Source: JAHHLP01 sp041609895
Lineage (GTDB): Bacteria; Bacteroidota; Rhodothermia; Rhodothermales; JABDKH01
Length of the DNA: 15,487 nt
NCBI GenBank assembly: GCA_041609895.1
Contig: JBFIPX010000063.1
Span: 1 to 15,487, forward strand
Reading direction: 5' to 3'
Below, in pieces: positions 6,829-15,487 of the stretch; within the stretch, counting starts at the first letter, position 1; the number at the start of each line of letters is the position of its first letter. The translations under genes were made by a program, and so were the position numbers. Below the pieces are notes generated by a model. That model was not told the DNA's origin and made no database searches. It saw nothing but the letters and a program-made list of their open reading frames with translations.

Positions 6829-8715
6829 TTAGGACTTTTCAGAGGGCTGCTTCTGTTTTCCCCGCTGTCCCGATCCGCGGCGCGATGAACCACGCTGCTT
6901 CTGTTTATTGCGCTCCGGCACTATCTCTTTGCCGGTTTTCGCGTCGACGAATGTAAATCGCGACGGGCTTATTGCTTCATCCGTTTCGAGTCGGAGTCGC
7001 AACCTGAACTTCAGCGACCAGCGTGTGACGAGGCTCGGTACGTTTCTGGTGAGGAAAGCTCCGGTGAACGGATGTACCCTGAGAATCAGAGGACCCTTGC
7101 GCCCGTCTTTCTTGAGGCGCTTGATTCGCTTTTCGATCTGGTCGGTCATCTTCTCGGGAGCGACGCTGATCGGTTCTCTCGCCTGTCTCGGCCTTTCCTT
7201 CTCCACCTGCACGGCCTTCTCCTTCTCGGGCTCCGTGCCGTTACTCGACACCAAAGCCTGCGGGGCATCCGCCTGCGTCGTGACGCTCGGCCGAAGTCTC
7301 TGCCGGGTTATCTGAACCACGCCGAAGTCACTCATGGGCAGGATCTTCGTCACGGCGCGGTCCTTTCTAAACTCCTTCTTTAACTCGTCATACACTTTCT
7401 TGCGATTGCGATCATCACGAAGATCGATGAAGTCGACCACGATAATTCCGCCGAGGTCCCGAAGCCGCAGCTGCTTAGCGATTTCGCGTGCCGACTCAAT
7501 GTTGACCTTGAGCGAGTTCTCCTCCTGGCTTAGTCCTTTGCCGGCTCGGCCCGAGTTGACGTCGATCACATGCATCGCCTCGGTGTGCTCGATTATTAGG
7601 TACCCGCCGCTGGGCAGGTTGACGCGCGATTCAAATGCCTGGGCAACCGACTTGTCGATTCCAGTGGCGGCGAAGACATGCTTGTCGGAACGGTGAAGCT
7701 TGATCCGGGGCACGATGTGCGGAGCTACTGCGTTGACGTAGCTCTTGACGTTGCGATGAAGTCGTTGATTATCGATGATGATCTTCTCGTACTCCTCGGA
7801 AAAAAGGTCGCGAATGATGGAGGAGACCATACTCACGTCCTCGTGCAGAACCAGTGGCGGCTTCGGGTTCTCTTGAAGCTTCTTCTCGATCTTGCGCCAC
7901 TTGTCGACCAGCAGCCTTAGATCGGTATCCAAAGCCTTCGCGTTCTTGCCGTCGGCAACGGTTCGCACGATCAGCCCGAAGCCCTTTGGAAGCAAGCTCT
8001 TGGCGAGGATTCTGAGTCGGCGGCGTTCCTTGTACGAGAAGATCCTTCGGGAGACGGCCACGTAGTCCGCGAGAGGCACCAGGACGAGAAATCGTCCTGC
8101 CAGCGAGATATCCGTGGAGACCCGGCTTCCTTTATTCGAAATGGGCTCCTTGACGATTTTGACGAGCAGCGGGGATCCCGGCTTGAGGTACGATTCGAGT
8201 GGCGCCTGCTCGCTGTCTTCCGTGCGCTTGGGGTTCGATTCGTTATTGCCCCGGCCGGAGCGTTTCTGAGCAGACTTTCGACGGTGACGCTCCTGGGCCG
8301 AGCGCGCATTCTTACCCTTGCCCCGGGTGCGTGAGTCTTTCTGATCACTCCCACCTTCCTGCTGCTTTCCTGACTTTCGCGAGTGGGCCGGCCGATGGCG
8401 TCTTCCGCGGCGGTGAGGGGCGGAGGAGATCTCCGTCGTTCCTACTTCCGGCTTCTTCGCCGAAAGGAATTCGATAATCAAGGGCAGATTATCGGAAAGA
8501 TCGGAGAAGTGAAGAAAGGCGTCGGATTTCTGACCAATGTCGACGAATGCCGCCTGTATGTTCGGCAGGACGCGGCGAATCCGTCCTAGGTAGATGTCAC
8601 CGATAGTCCGTTCATTCTCGGGACCCTCGAAATACATCTCAACCAGCTCGCCGTTATCGACGATAGCGATTCTGGTTTGGTCTTTCTCCGCGTTAATAAC
8701 AATCTCTTTTGCCAT
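6829..8715 (-). CDS. rng: Ribonuclease E/G family endoribonuclease
   Basis: This 628-residue protein is an RNase E/G. The S1 RNA-binding domain is split: residues about 37-75 (RTIGDIYLGRI, AFVDIG, AFLHFSD) and 176-225 (LKPGSPLLVKI, SNKGSRVSTDISLAGRFLV). About 85 basic, low-complexity residues (88-172) lie between them. The DNase I-like catalytic domain has the metal-binding acids D385 (HVIDVNSGR) and D428 (VVDFIDLRD). It is followed by ITRQRLRPSV at 469-478. The enzyme cleaves single-stranded AU-rich RNA for rRNA maturation and mRNA decay. The Zn-link CPxC that normally follows is absent and the protein contains no cysteine. A charged linker (about 490-540), a small C-terminal domain (541-600) and a basic tail complete it. 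There is no Shine-Dalgarno site at the ATG. The long divergent leader may carry control elements. Calling it rng rather than rne is a convention for this lineage. Confidence 0.95.
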   Translation of the reverse strand: MAKEIVINAEKDQTRIAIVDNGELVEMYFEGPENERTIGDIYLGRIRRVLPNIQAAFVDIGQKSDAFLHFSDLSDNLPLIIEFLSAKKPEVGTTEISSAPHRRGRRHRPAHSRKSGKQQEGGSDQKDSRTRGKGKNARSAQERHRRKSAQKRSGRGNNESNPKRTEDSEQAPLESYLKPGSPLLVKIVKEPISNKGSRVSTDISLAGRFLVLVPLADYVAVSRRIFSYKERRRLRILAKSLLPKGFGLIVRTVADGKNAKALDTDLRLLVDKWRKIEKKLQENPKPPLVLHEDVSMVSSIIRDLFSEEYEKIIIDNQRLHRNVKSYVNAVAPHIVPRIKLHRSDKHVFAATGIDKSVAQAFESRVNLPSGGYLIIEHTEAMHVIDVNSGRAGKGLSQEENSLKVNIESAREIAKQLRLRDLGGIIVVDFIDLRDDRNRKKVYDELKKEFRKDRAVTKILPMSDFGVVQITRQRLRPSVTTQADAPQALVSSNGTEPEKEKAVQVEKERPRQAREPISVAPEKMTDQIEKRIKRLKKDGRKGPLILRVHPFTGAFLTRNVPSLVTRWSLKFRLRLRLETDEAISPSRFTFVDAKTGKEIVPERNKQKQRGSSRRGSGQRGKQKQPSEKS

Positions 8716-8767
8716 GAATCAATGAGACACGCGGCACGGCATGGTTCGACGAATCGCCGTGATTCAT
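8714..8767 (-). promoter_or_regulatory. Inverted repeat overlapping the RNase E/G start codon
   Basis: Read on the minus strand, ATGAATCA (8767-8760) in the leader is perfectly complementary to TGATTCAT (8721-8714), which includes the A and T of the rng ATG. A second helix is possible between ACGGC (8760-8756) and GCCGT (8740-8736), sharing one base with the first. Folded, the start codon would be partly sequestered. E. coli rne is autoregulated through its own 5' leader, so a similar role is conceivable here, but that is inference from pairing alone. Confidence 0.35.
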
Positions 8768-9061
8768 CGGGACAGGACTGGACACGTAAGCACCGGCCCC
8801 CGGGGGGCGAATGCGTAGATAGGATAATCGTCCTGTAAAGCCCGGTACCGCTTATCTGGCCAACAGCGATGAGCGGAATAGGTACGCTCTCTGCCGCCGG
8901 ATGCGGTGGGTGACCGGGCCGGCCTGCAAGCCGAACCGCAAAGTGGTTGATGACATTCCAGATGGCCTTGAGTGCGAACACCAATAGGAAGACGGTAACC
9001 GCGAGTCTTTCCCTGGGAATCGATATCGTCGATACGCTAAACATGGTGCCGGACTGGCCGT

Positions 9062-9092
9062 GCCCTCATCGGAGGGCTGAATAAATTCTTTT
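9062..9092 (+). terminator. Possible weak hairpin terminator or attenuator
   Basis: The six-base perfect stem GCCCTC/GAGGGC (9062-9067 and 9072-9077) with loop ATCG is followed by an AT-rich run ending in TTTT (9089-9092). A second perfect stem ATCCGC/GCGGAT (9094-9099 and 9102-9107) follows at once. On the plus strand this resembles a weak intrinsic terminator, but no gene ends just before it. It would make sense only for an unseen small transcript or as an element in a leader. Confidence 0.2.
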
Positions 9093-9346
9093 CATCCGCA
9101 CGCGGATCTGCTTGCACACGCGAGCGGACACCAACCGCCGGATCTCACTGAGGCGATCCTAAGCGGGTATGGGGCGCGGGAAAAGTACGAACTCGCTCTC
9201 CGGCAGACAAGACGGATGAAAGCAGCATGAAGTGCTTGAGGTCCTGTTGCGGCTCGGTTCGGTGTGATTCCCGCGTCTGCACAGTAGTTGAATCTGCACA
9301 CCGTCTGAAGGATCCGGCGCCCATATCGTTTAGAAATAAATTCTTT
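9080..9346 (+). repeat. 12-base direct repeat AATAAATTCTTT, two copies
   Basis: AATAAATTCTTT occurs at 9080-9091 and again at 9335-9346 in the same orientation, 255 bases apart and both inside the divergent intergenic region. AT-rich exact 12-mers are notable in this GC-rich sequence. The second copy ends within the candidate gltA promoter. A regulator site or chance AT-rich promoter sequence are both possible. Confidence 0.4.
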
Positions 9347-9376
9347 ACGCAGGGCGCTTCCGTTCAATTATATTCG
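9344..9376 (+). promoter_or_regulatory. Candidate gltA promoter
   Basis: TTTACG (9344-9349) and TATATTCG (9369-9376) are separated by 19 bases. The downstream element matches TAnnTTTG, the Bacteroidota minus-7 box, at all but one defined base, and the spacing suits that promoter type. The transcript would start near 9383 and have a leader of about 135 bases. A perfect GGCACG/CGTGCC stem with loop TACG (9381-9396) would sit at its 5' end. This is assigned by eye. Confidence 0.3.
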
Positions 9377-9518
9377 AACGGGCACGTACGCGTGCCGGAA
9401 TTCGTACTCGAGACGAGCGATTCAATCGAACTGCCTCTGTAGTATCGAGCATTTCGATGATCTCATAAGCGGCGTCCGCAGTAAGCGCTCGACCTCACCT
9501 CGCACAGCATCGCCGAAT

Positions 9519-10667
9519 ATGGCCTCACAGACAAACTCGACGGAAAAGGTTAAGGCACGAGGACTCGAAGGCGTTGTGGCGCTCGACACTGAGTTGTCTT
9601 TCATCGACGGTCAGGTCGGCGAGCTTGTTTACGCGGGATACGACATTCGGGACCTCGCGCGGCAGGCCTCCTTCGAGGAAGTTGCGTTCCTGTTGTGGAA
9701 CGGTCGCCTTCCCAACAGGCGCGAGTTGTCCGACCTCGAATCGCGACTTCGCTCCGAGAGAACGCTGGCACCAATGGTTCTCGACGTGCTTGCTGCGACA
9801 CCTGAGGACGCTAACCCGATGGCTGCCCTCCGTACGGCTACATCGGCACTCGCTCATTTCGACGGAGAGGCGGAAGACGCCTCTCGAGAAGCTAATCTGC
9901 GAAAGGCGATCCGCCTGACGGCGCGCATACCTTCGATCATCGCCTCCTTCGACCGGCTCCGCAAGGGAAAGGCCGCGATTCCGCCGAAAGGCGAAGGCTC
10001 GACAGCCTTTGATTTCCTTTACATGCTTAATGGAGAGGAGCCTGGCGAAGCCGCCGAAGAGACGTTTGATGTGTGCCTGGTACTTCACGCAGAGCATGGC
10101 CTGAATGCGTCGACGTTCGCCGCGCGCGTGATCAGTGCCACCCTGTCAGATATGTACTCCGCGGTGACCGGTGCCATCGGTGCTTTGAAAGGACCGCTAC
10201 ACGGCGGAGCGAATATCGAAGTGATGAAGACGTTGCTCGAGCTCGACGCCTCCGGCAGGAGCCCGCGCGAGTTTGTCCTCGACAAACTGCAGCGCAAGGA
10301 AAGGATCATGGGATTCGGACATCGTGTCTACAAGACACTCGATCCGCGGGCCGCAATTCTCAGGGACATGGTAGAGGATCTTAGCGAGGAAAGCGGCAAC
10401 CGAAAGCTCTACGATATGAGCATTGAGATTATGGAGACGATGGAGAAGGAAAAAGGATTGTATCCCAACGTCGATTTCTTCAGCGCCTCGGTCTACAATA
10501 TGCTCGGAATCGACACCGATCTGTACACGCCCATTTTTGCGATGAGTCGCATCACCGGATGGACCGCACATCTTCTTGAGCAATGGAAAGACAACCGACT
10601 CATTCGTCCCAGGGCCGAGTACGTCGGACCGAAGGGACTCCAAGTCGTCCCGATCGAAAGGAGGTAA
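9519..10667 (+). CDS. gltA: Citrate synthase (short, type II)
   Basis: This 382-residue protein is a short citrate synthase, the dimeric form about 370-385 residues long. It condenses oxaloacetate and acetyl-CoA to citrate at the entry of the TCA cycle. The catalytic triad is H228 (GPLHGGAN), H268 (MGFGHRVYKTLDPR) and D319 (YPNVDFFSASVY). H190/H193 in HAEHGLNASTF belong to the oxaloacetate site. The N-terminal part (GLEGVVALDTELSFIDG, then YAGYDIRDLA) is typical. A 2-methylcitrate synthase cannot be excluded from sequence alone, but the succinate dehydrogenase genes immediately downstream, and the lack of prp genes, favour citrate synthase. The ATG at 9519 precedes the first conserved motif by a normal distance and has no strong ribosome site. 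Confidence 0.95.
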   Translation: MASQTNSTEKVKARGLEGVVALDTELSFIDGQVGELVYAGYDIRDLARQASFEEVAFLLWNGRLPNRRELSDLESRLRSERTLAPMVLDVLAATPEDANPMAALRTATSALAHFDGEAEDASREANLRKAIRLTARIPSIIASFDRLRKGKAAIPPKGEGSTAFDFLYMLNGEEPGEAAEETFDVCLVLHAEHGLNASTFAARVISATLSDMYSAVTGAIGALKGPLHGGANIEVMKTLLELDASGRSPREFVLDKLQRKERIMGFGHRVYKTLDPRAAILRDMVEDLSEESGNRKLYDMSIEIMETMEKEKGLYPNVDFFSASVYNMLGIDTDLYTPIFAMSRITGWTAHLLEQWKDNRLIRPRAEYVGPKGLQVVPIERR

Positions 10668-10741
10668 CGCAGTCAGTTCGCGCGCGACGTAAGCACGTGT
10701 TAGATTTTGGTGCGGATTCGACCGTATGGACGGCCTGATGG

Positions 10742-10787
10742 AACTTTCAGAAATTTTTGAAAGTTTGTAAACCGAGTTTTTGAAAGC
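10742..10787 (+). promoter_or_regulatory. AT-rich palindrome and direct repeat upstream of sdhC
   Basis: An eight-base perfect inverted repeat, AACTTTCA (10742-10749) and TGAAAGTT (10758-10765), is followed by a second copy of TTTTTGAAAG: the copies are at 10754-10763 and 10777-10786, 23 bases (about two helical turns) apart. GTTTGTAAAC (10763-10772) is a further small palindrome. The block ends 17 bases before the sdhC ATG. It could be a regulator operator, a weak stem between gltA and sdhC, or both. No long T-run follows the stem, so a strong terminator is unlikely. Confidence 0.35.
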
Positions 10788-10803
10788 CCAGGGATTGAGA
10801 TTT

Positions 10804-11510
10804 ATGGGTGATTATGGCAGGAAGTTGAAGGTGATCTTCTCGTCACCGATCGGCCGAAAAGTACTTACCGGCATCACCGGCCTGGGGCTTACGATCTTCG
10901 TGATCGGCCACATGCTGGGTAATCTGACCTACTTCAGTTCAGATCCCAACGCCTATAACTCCTATTCACATACGCTCATCAGTCTCGGCCCTCTGCTGTA
11001 TATCGTCGAGCTGGGGCTGCTGGCATTTGTGATTGTGCACATCGTGCTCGGCGTAAAGATCTATCTGGGCAAGAAAGCGGCGCGACCGGTGGACTACGCG
11101 GAGTACAAGTCTGCCGGAGAACCCAGCAGGCAGAGTTCCTCTTCACGGACCATGATCGTAACAGGTCTCATCCTCATGGTCTTCCTGGTTTTTCACATCC
11201 TTTCATTCAAGTACGGTCCGGGGATGTCGGAAGGATATGTCGTTACGGTCGATGGCGAGGAGATTCGGGACCTCAAGCGCCTGATGGAGGAGAAATTCCA
11301 GCAACCGCTTTACGCATTCGGCTATCCCGCGGTGATGCTTCTTCTCGCATTCCACCTTCGTCATGGCATTTGGAGCGCTTTTCAGTCGCTGGGCGCTATG
11401 ACGCCGCGCCTGACCCCTCTTATATATACCGCCGGTGGCATTCTCGCTGCGCTCATCGCGGTGGGGTTCCTGGTGCTTCCCCTCTGGATTTTCTTTAGCG
11501 GAGGTGCATC

Positions 11511-11514
<4 letters not shown>
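10804..11514 (+). CDS. sdhC: Succinate dehydrogenase/fumarate reductase cytochrome b subunit
   Basis: This 236-residue membrane protein is the single-polypeptide anchor of B-type complex II, with five predicted helices (about 20-45, 62-90, 116-136, 170-192 and 210-234). It carries two b hemes and passes electrons from SdhB to menaquinone in the inner membrane. Candidate heme ligands are H36 (VIGHMLGN), H79 (VIVHIVLG), H131 (VFHILSF) and H184 or H187 (AFHLRHG). I chose the ATG at 10804, preceded by AGGGA, because the protein then starts MGDYGRK and reaches helix 1 after about 20 residues. An upstream in-frame TTG at 10780 would add eight residues and place an operator-like repeat in coding sequence. 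The stop overlaps the sdhA ATG (ATGA). No sdhD is present or expected. Confidence 0.93.
11500..11506 (+). promoter_or_regulatory. Strong Shine-Dalgarno site for sdhA
   Basis: GGAGGTG lies 4 bases before the sdhA ATG, inside the last codons of sdhC. Few genes in this window have so clear a site. With the ATGA overlap it supports coupled but also independent initiation of the flavoprotein subunit. Confidence 0.6.
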
Positions 11515-13424
<1,910 letters not shown>

Positions 13425-13446
13425 TAGCCTCGCAACCGACGTAGAC

Positions 13447-14211
13447 ATGGCTGACCGGATGACGATACATCTTAAGATTTGGCGCCAGGATGGGCCGGAG
13501 GCACCGGGGCGTTTCGAGCGCTACACCGTTGATGATGCCAATTCGCACATGTCCTTTCTCGAGTTGTTGGACGTGTTGAACGAGCAACTCATACGAGAAG
13601 GCGTGGACCCGGTCGAGTTTGATCACGATTGCCGCGAGGGAATCTGCGGCTCGTGCGGCGTGGTGATTGACGGCATCGCCCATGGTCCACAGCGACGGAC
13701 ATCGGCGTGTCAGCTTCACATGCGGCACTATTCGGACGGTGACACGATCGTCGTGGAGCCTTGGAGGGCGAAAGCCTTCCCGATCATCAGGGACCTCGTC
13801 GTAGACCGGTCTGCGTTCGATAGGATTGTAGAGGCGGGGGGCTACGTGTCGGTCGACACAGGAGGAGCCCCGGATGCCAACGCCATCCCCATCGCGAAAT
13901 CGCATTCAGACGAAGCGTTCGACTATGCGGCGTGTATTGGGTGCGGTGCCTGCGTGGCGGCGTGCCCGAACTCGTCTGCGTCGTTGTTTACGGGCGCGAA
14001 AGTTTCTCACCTTGCGGCCCTGCCGCAAGGTCATCCGGAACGTACGCGTCGTGCCGTGCGGATGGTAGAGCAGATGGAGTCAGAAGGATTCGGCGACTGT
14101 TCGAATCACGCAGAATGCGAGGCAGTCTGTCCGAAAGGGATCTCGATATCGGCGATTGCGACCATGCGCCGCGAGTACATGAAGGCCGCTTTTGCGGGGC
14201 AGGACGCATAG
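13447..14211 (+). CDS. sdhB: Succinate dehydrogenase/fumarate reductase iron-sulfur subunit
   Basis: This 254-residue protein carries the electron relay of complex II from FAD to heme. The [2Fe-2S] ligands are C62, C67, C70 and C88 in the plant-type ferredoxin domain (DCREGICGSCG). The second domain has C163, C166, C169 and C173 (CIGCGACVAACP), followed by C218, C224 and C228 (CSNHAECEAVCP). Together these supply the [4Fe-4S] and [3Fe-4S] clusters. All expected ligands are present. It is the last gene of the TCA block. The 73 bases to the convergent transglycosylase gene show no clear intrinsic terminator. Confidence 0.96.
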   Translation: MADRMTIHLKIWRQDGPEAPGRFERYTVDDANSHMSFLELLDVLNEQLIREGVDPVEFDHDCREGICGSCGVVIDGIAHGPQRRTSACQLHMRHYSDGDTIVVEPWRAKAFPIIRDLVVDRSAFDRIVEAGGYVSVDTGGAPDANAIPIAKSHSDEAFDYAACIGCGACVAACPNSSASLFTGAKVSHLAALPQGHPERTRRAVRMVEQMESEGFGDCSNHAECEAVCPKGISISAIATMRREYMKAAFAGQDA

Positions 14212-14284
14212 CGCCAAGTCACGGCGTCGTGTCCTGTCAGTTGGACGGTCTTTCGAGGGAACGACGGAGGTATCTCTCACCCAT

Positions 14285-15487
14285 TCATGAGCGGATCTTG
14301 AGGCGCTGGCCGACGACAATCTTCGTACCGCTCAGATTATTCCACCGTCGCAGCTGACTCACCGTGACCCCGTGCCTGCGGGCGATCTTCCCCAGCGTGT
14401 CGCCGCGCCTGACCTTGTAGGTGACGGGCTTGCCTGCCGCCGCCGCGGCCTCCTTGCTGACCACCAGCTTCTGCCCTGGGTGGATGACTGATCCGCGAAT
14501 GCCGTTCCACTCCCTCAGTGACGCGACAGTCAGGCCGTGTTTGGCCGCGATCGACGCCAGATTGTCTCCACGCTGCACCGTGTAGGTGGAACTCGTCGAT
14601 TCTTTCGCATCCACGAAAAGCTTCAGCTTCTGCCCGACGTTGATACGGCTTCCTCGAATGCTATTCCATCGGCGAAGCTGGCTGGCGGTCACGCCGTACT
14701 TCTCGGCAATCTCGCCCAGCGTATCGCCGCGCCGGACGGTGTACACGATTCGCGTGGTTCCCGGGCGGTCCTCCTCTGCGCTATGCGCTTTGCGACTCGT
14801 GGCGTTGACCTTCTTGCTCGCCTCTGATCGCTGTACAAGTTTCGCGGCGGTCGAGGGGATGTCCGTCATGGCCGGCCCCGCAATTGGGCGTACCATTCGA
14901 ACGCCGTAACGGACAGTGAGCCCGCCGGCTGCCATCAGATCTTCACCTTCGTCCGGCATGCCGTAGTCGCGAAGCGGAACCGCGAGGCGCTGTCCAACGC
15001 GAATTCGCGAACTTCTGAGGCCGTTGCTGTTCATGAGCTGCTGCCACGAAACACCGTACCTGGAAGCGATTACGCTCAGCGTTTCGCCCTGCTTCACAAC
15101 ATGCTGGTCCAGCGGACGCCGATAGGTTTCCGGGAGTTCGCGGTACGCCTCGGCGAAAGCCTCATAGGTGCCCATTGGAATGCGAACCCAATAGGGCGTA
15201 CGAGATGGAGGAAGGGTCGAGCGACGGAGCTCGGGATTCAGAGCTCGAATAGTCGCGCGGTCCGTGCCCGCCATCTCTGCGATGCGCGTAAGGCTGAGCA
15301 TACCGTACACGGGGACGTGGTGATACTCATACGTCGGGCCGGGCTCACCCTTTTGCAAGCCGAACGCGTCAGGTTGTGAAACCATCAGCGACGTTGCGAT
15401 GAACATCGGCACATAGTTGCGGGTCTCCCTCGGGATGTAGCGGTAGACATCCCAAAAGGTTGCCTTCCGATTCAGCCTTTTCTCGAC
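14285..15487 (-). CDS. MltD-like lytic murein transglycosylase with LysM domains, 5' end beyond window
   Basis: The frame is open from the right edge to a TGA at 14285, giving 400 visible residues. The visible start (FWDVYRYIPRETRNYVPMFIAT) is the end of an MltD-type lytic transglycosylase catalytic domain, which cleaves peptidoglycan glycan strands to 1,6-anhydro products. Its catalytic glutamate would lie off the window. A degenerate LysM-like segment follows (about 59-105, with TIRALNPELRR), then a LysM (129-171), a linker of about 75 residues, and three tandem LysM domains (247-291, 301-344, 355-399) with the RRGDTLGxIA...LRRWN...VGQKL pattern. LysM domains bind N-acetylglucosamine in peptidoglycan. 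The GTG at 15412 is not the true start, since conserved sequence continues upstream. The protein should be periplasmic or outer-membrane attached, but no signal peptide can be seen here. Confidence 0.9.
   Translation of the reverse strand, partial: VEKRLNRKATFWDVYRYIPRETRNYVPMFIATSLMVSQPDAFGLQKGEPGPTYEYHHVPVYGMLSLTRIAEMAGTDRATIRALNPELRRSTLPPSRTPYWVRIPMGTYEAFAEAYRELPETYRRPLDQHVVKQGETLSVIASRYGVSWQQLMNSNGLRSSRIRVGQRLAVPLRDYGMPDEGEDLMAAGGLTVRYGVRMVRPIAGPAMTDIPSTAAKLVQRSEASKKVNATSRKAHSAEEDRPGTTRIVYTVRRGDTLGEIAEKYGVTASQLRRWNSIRGSRINVGQKLKLFVDAKESTSSTYTVQRGDNLASIAAKHGLTVASLREWNGIRGSVIHPGQKLVVSKEAAAAAGKPVTYKVRRGDTLGKIARRHGVTVSQLRRWNNLSGTKIVVGQRLKIRS
14291..14749 (-). repeat. Three tandem LysM-coding repeats
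   Basis: LysM-coding units lie at 14749-14615, 14587-14456 and 14425-14291 and share the RGDxLxxIAxxxGxT and RxWNxxxG protein pattern. The first and last are closest to each other (both have LRRWN), pointing to duplication within the gene. A more diverged fourth unit is at 15103-14975. Confidence 0.8.

Larger units (their letters stand above)
8716..9518. other. Divergent intergenic region between rng and gltA
   Basis: These 803 bases separate two divergent genes and hold no convincing coding sequence. The open frames inside (minus 9044 inward, minus 9367-9092, plus 9227-9442) have no recognisable protein character or ribosome site. What is present: a GC palindrome at 8796-8808, hairpins at 9062-9077, 9094-9107 and 9381-9396, and a 12-base AT-rich repeat at 9080-9091 and 9335-9346. 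Both promoters should lie here. No tRNA, SRP RNA or other known RNA was recognised by eye, but the length leaves room for a small RNA or long leaders. Confidence 0.6.

Noticed and set aside
8736..8767. GGTTCGAC segment resembling a tRNA T-loop
   Set aside because: No matching acceptor, anticodon or D-arm could be found around it on either strand.
8586..9044. Minus-strand frame of 152 residues with a possible N-terminal membrane segment
   Set aside because: It overlaps the first 130 bases of RNase E/G in another frame, has no ribosome site, and only the first 30 or so residues look protein-like.
9227..9442. Plus-strand frame of 71 residues upstream of gltA
   Set aside because: It has no recognisable character or ribosome site, and it covers the candidate gltA promoter and a hairpin.
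10656..10667. Perfect Shine-Dalgarno-like AAAGGAGGTAA at the end of gltA
   Set aside because: No start codon lies at a usable distance downstream. The motif is explained by the final Arg-Arg codons and stop of gltA.
10780..10803. TTG start for sdhC
   Set aside because: The ATG at 10804 gives the usual short N-terminus before helix 1 and has AGGGA upstream; the TTG codon lies inside the AT-rich repeat block.
15410..15412. GTG as the start of the LysM protein
   Set aside because: The same frame continues to the window edge with conserved MltD-type sequence (TFWDVYRYIPRETRNY), so the gene begins outside the window.

Overview
The window is bacterial chromosomal DNA of moderately high GC, densely packed with housekeeping genes. 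The best guess is a Bacteroidota/Rhodothermota-type organism. The reasons are a single-subunit five-helix SdhC with SdhA and SdhB (sdhCAB, no sdhD), an SdhA C-terminus of the Bacteroidota kind, an MltD-like lytic transglycosylase with several LysM domains, an RNase E/G with a basic insertion in its S1 domain, and mostly weak Shine-Dalgarno sites. This placement is inferred from protein style only; there is no rRNA in the window.

Layout. Positions 1-8715 are entirely on the minus strand. Read in transcription order (right to left) they hold two blocks. The first is RNase E/G (8715-6829), an unrecognised 96-residue protein, a PhnP-like metallo-beta-lactamase-fold phosphodiesterase and AroQ, tightly spaced for the first three. 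The second is a three-gene redox cassette (5080-1590): a geranylgeranyl-reductase-like flavoprotein, a stand-alone cyclic-nucleotide-binding domain protein, and a GltD/DsrL-like NAD(P)H iron-sulfur flavoprotein. It is followed by the 5' part of a polysaccharide flippase gene that runs off the left edge. After an 803-base divergent intergenic region (8716-9518) the plus strand carries citrate synthase and the succinate dehydrogenase/fumarate reductase genes sdhC, sdhA and sdhB. Convergent to sdhB is an MltD-like murein transglycosylase whose 5' end lies beyond the right edge.

How the genes work together. The plus-strand genes form a TCA-cycle block: citrate synthase feeds the cycle, and SdhCAB oxidises succinate and passes electrons to the quinone pool. 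The minus-strand redox cassette is the least ordinary part. A flavoprotein of the isoprenoid-saturating type, a cyclic nucleotide sensor and an NAD(P)H-to-ferredoxin-type electron donor are translationally linked, which suggests a ligand-gated lipid or quinone side-chain reduction pathway (inference). The sensor and the donor lie in the same reading frame with one TGA between them. The RNase E/G has no cysteine at all and so lacks the Zn-link of classical RNase E. Its start codon sits in an inverted repeat that could support leader-based control.

No mobile elements, CRISPR arrays, tRNAs or rRNAs were seen.
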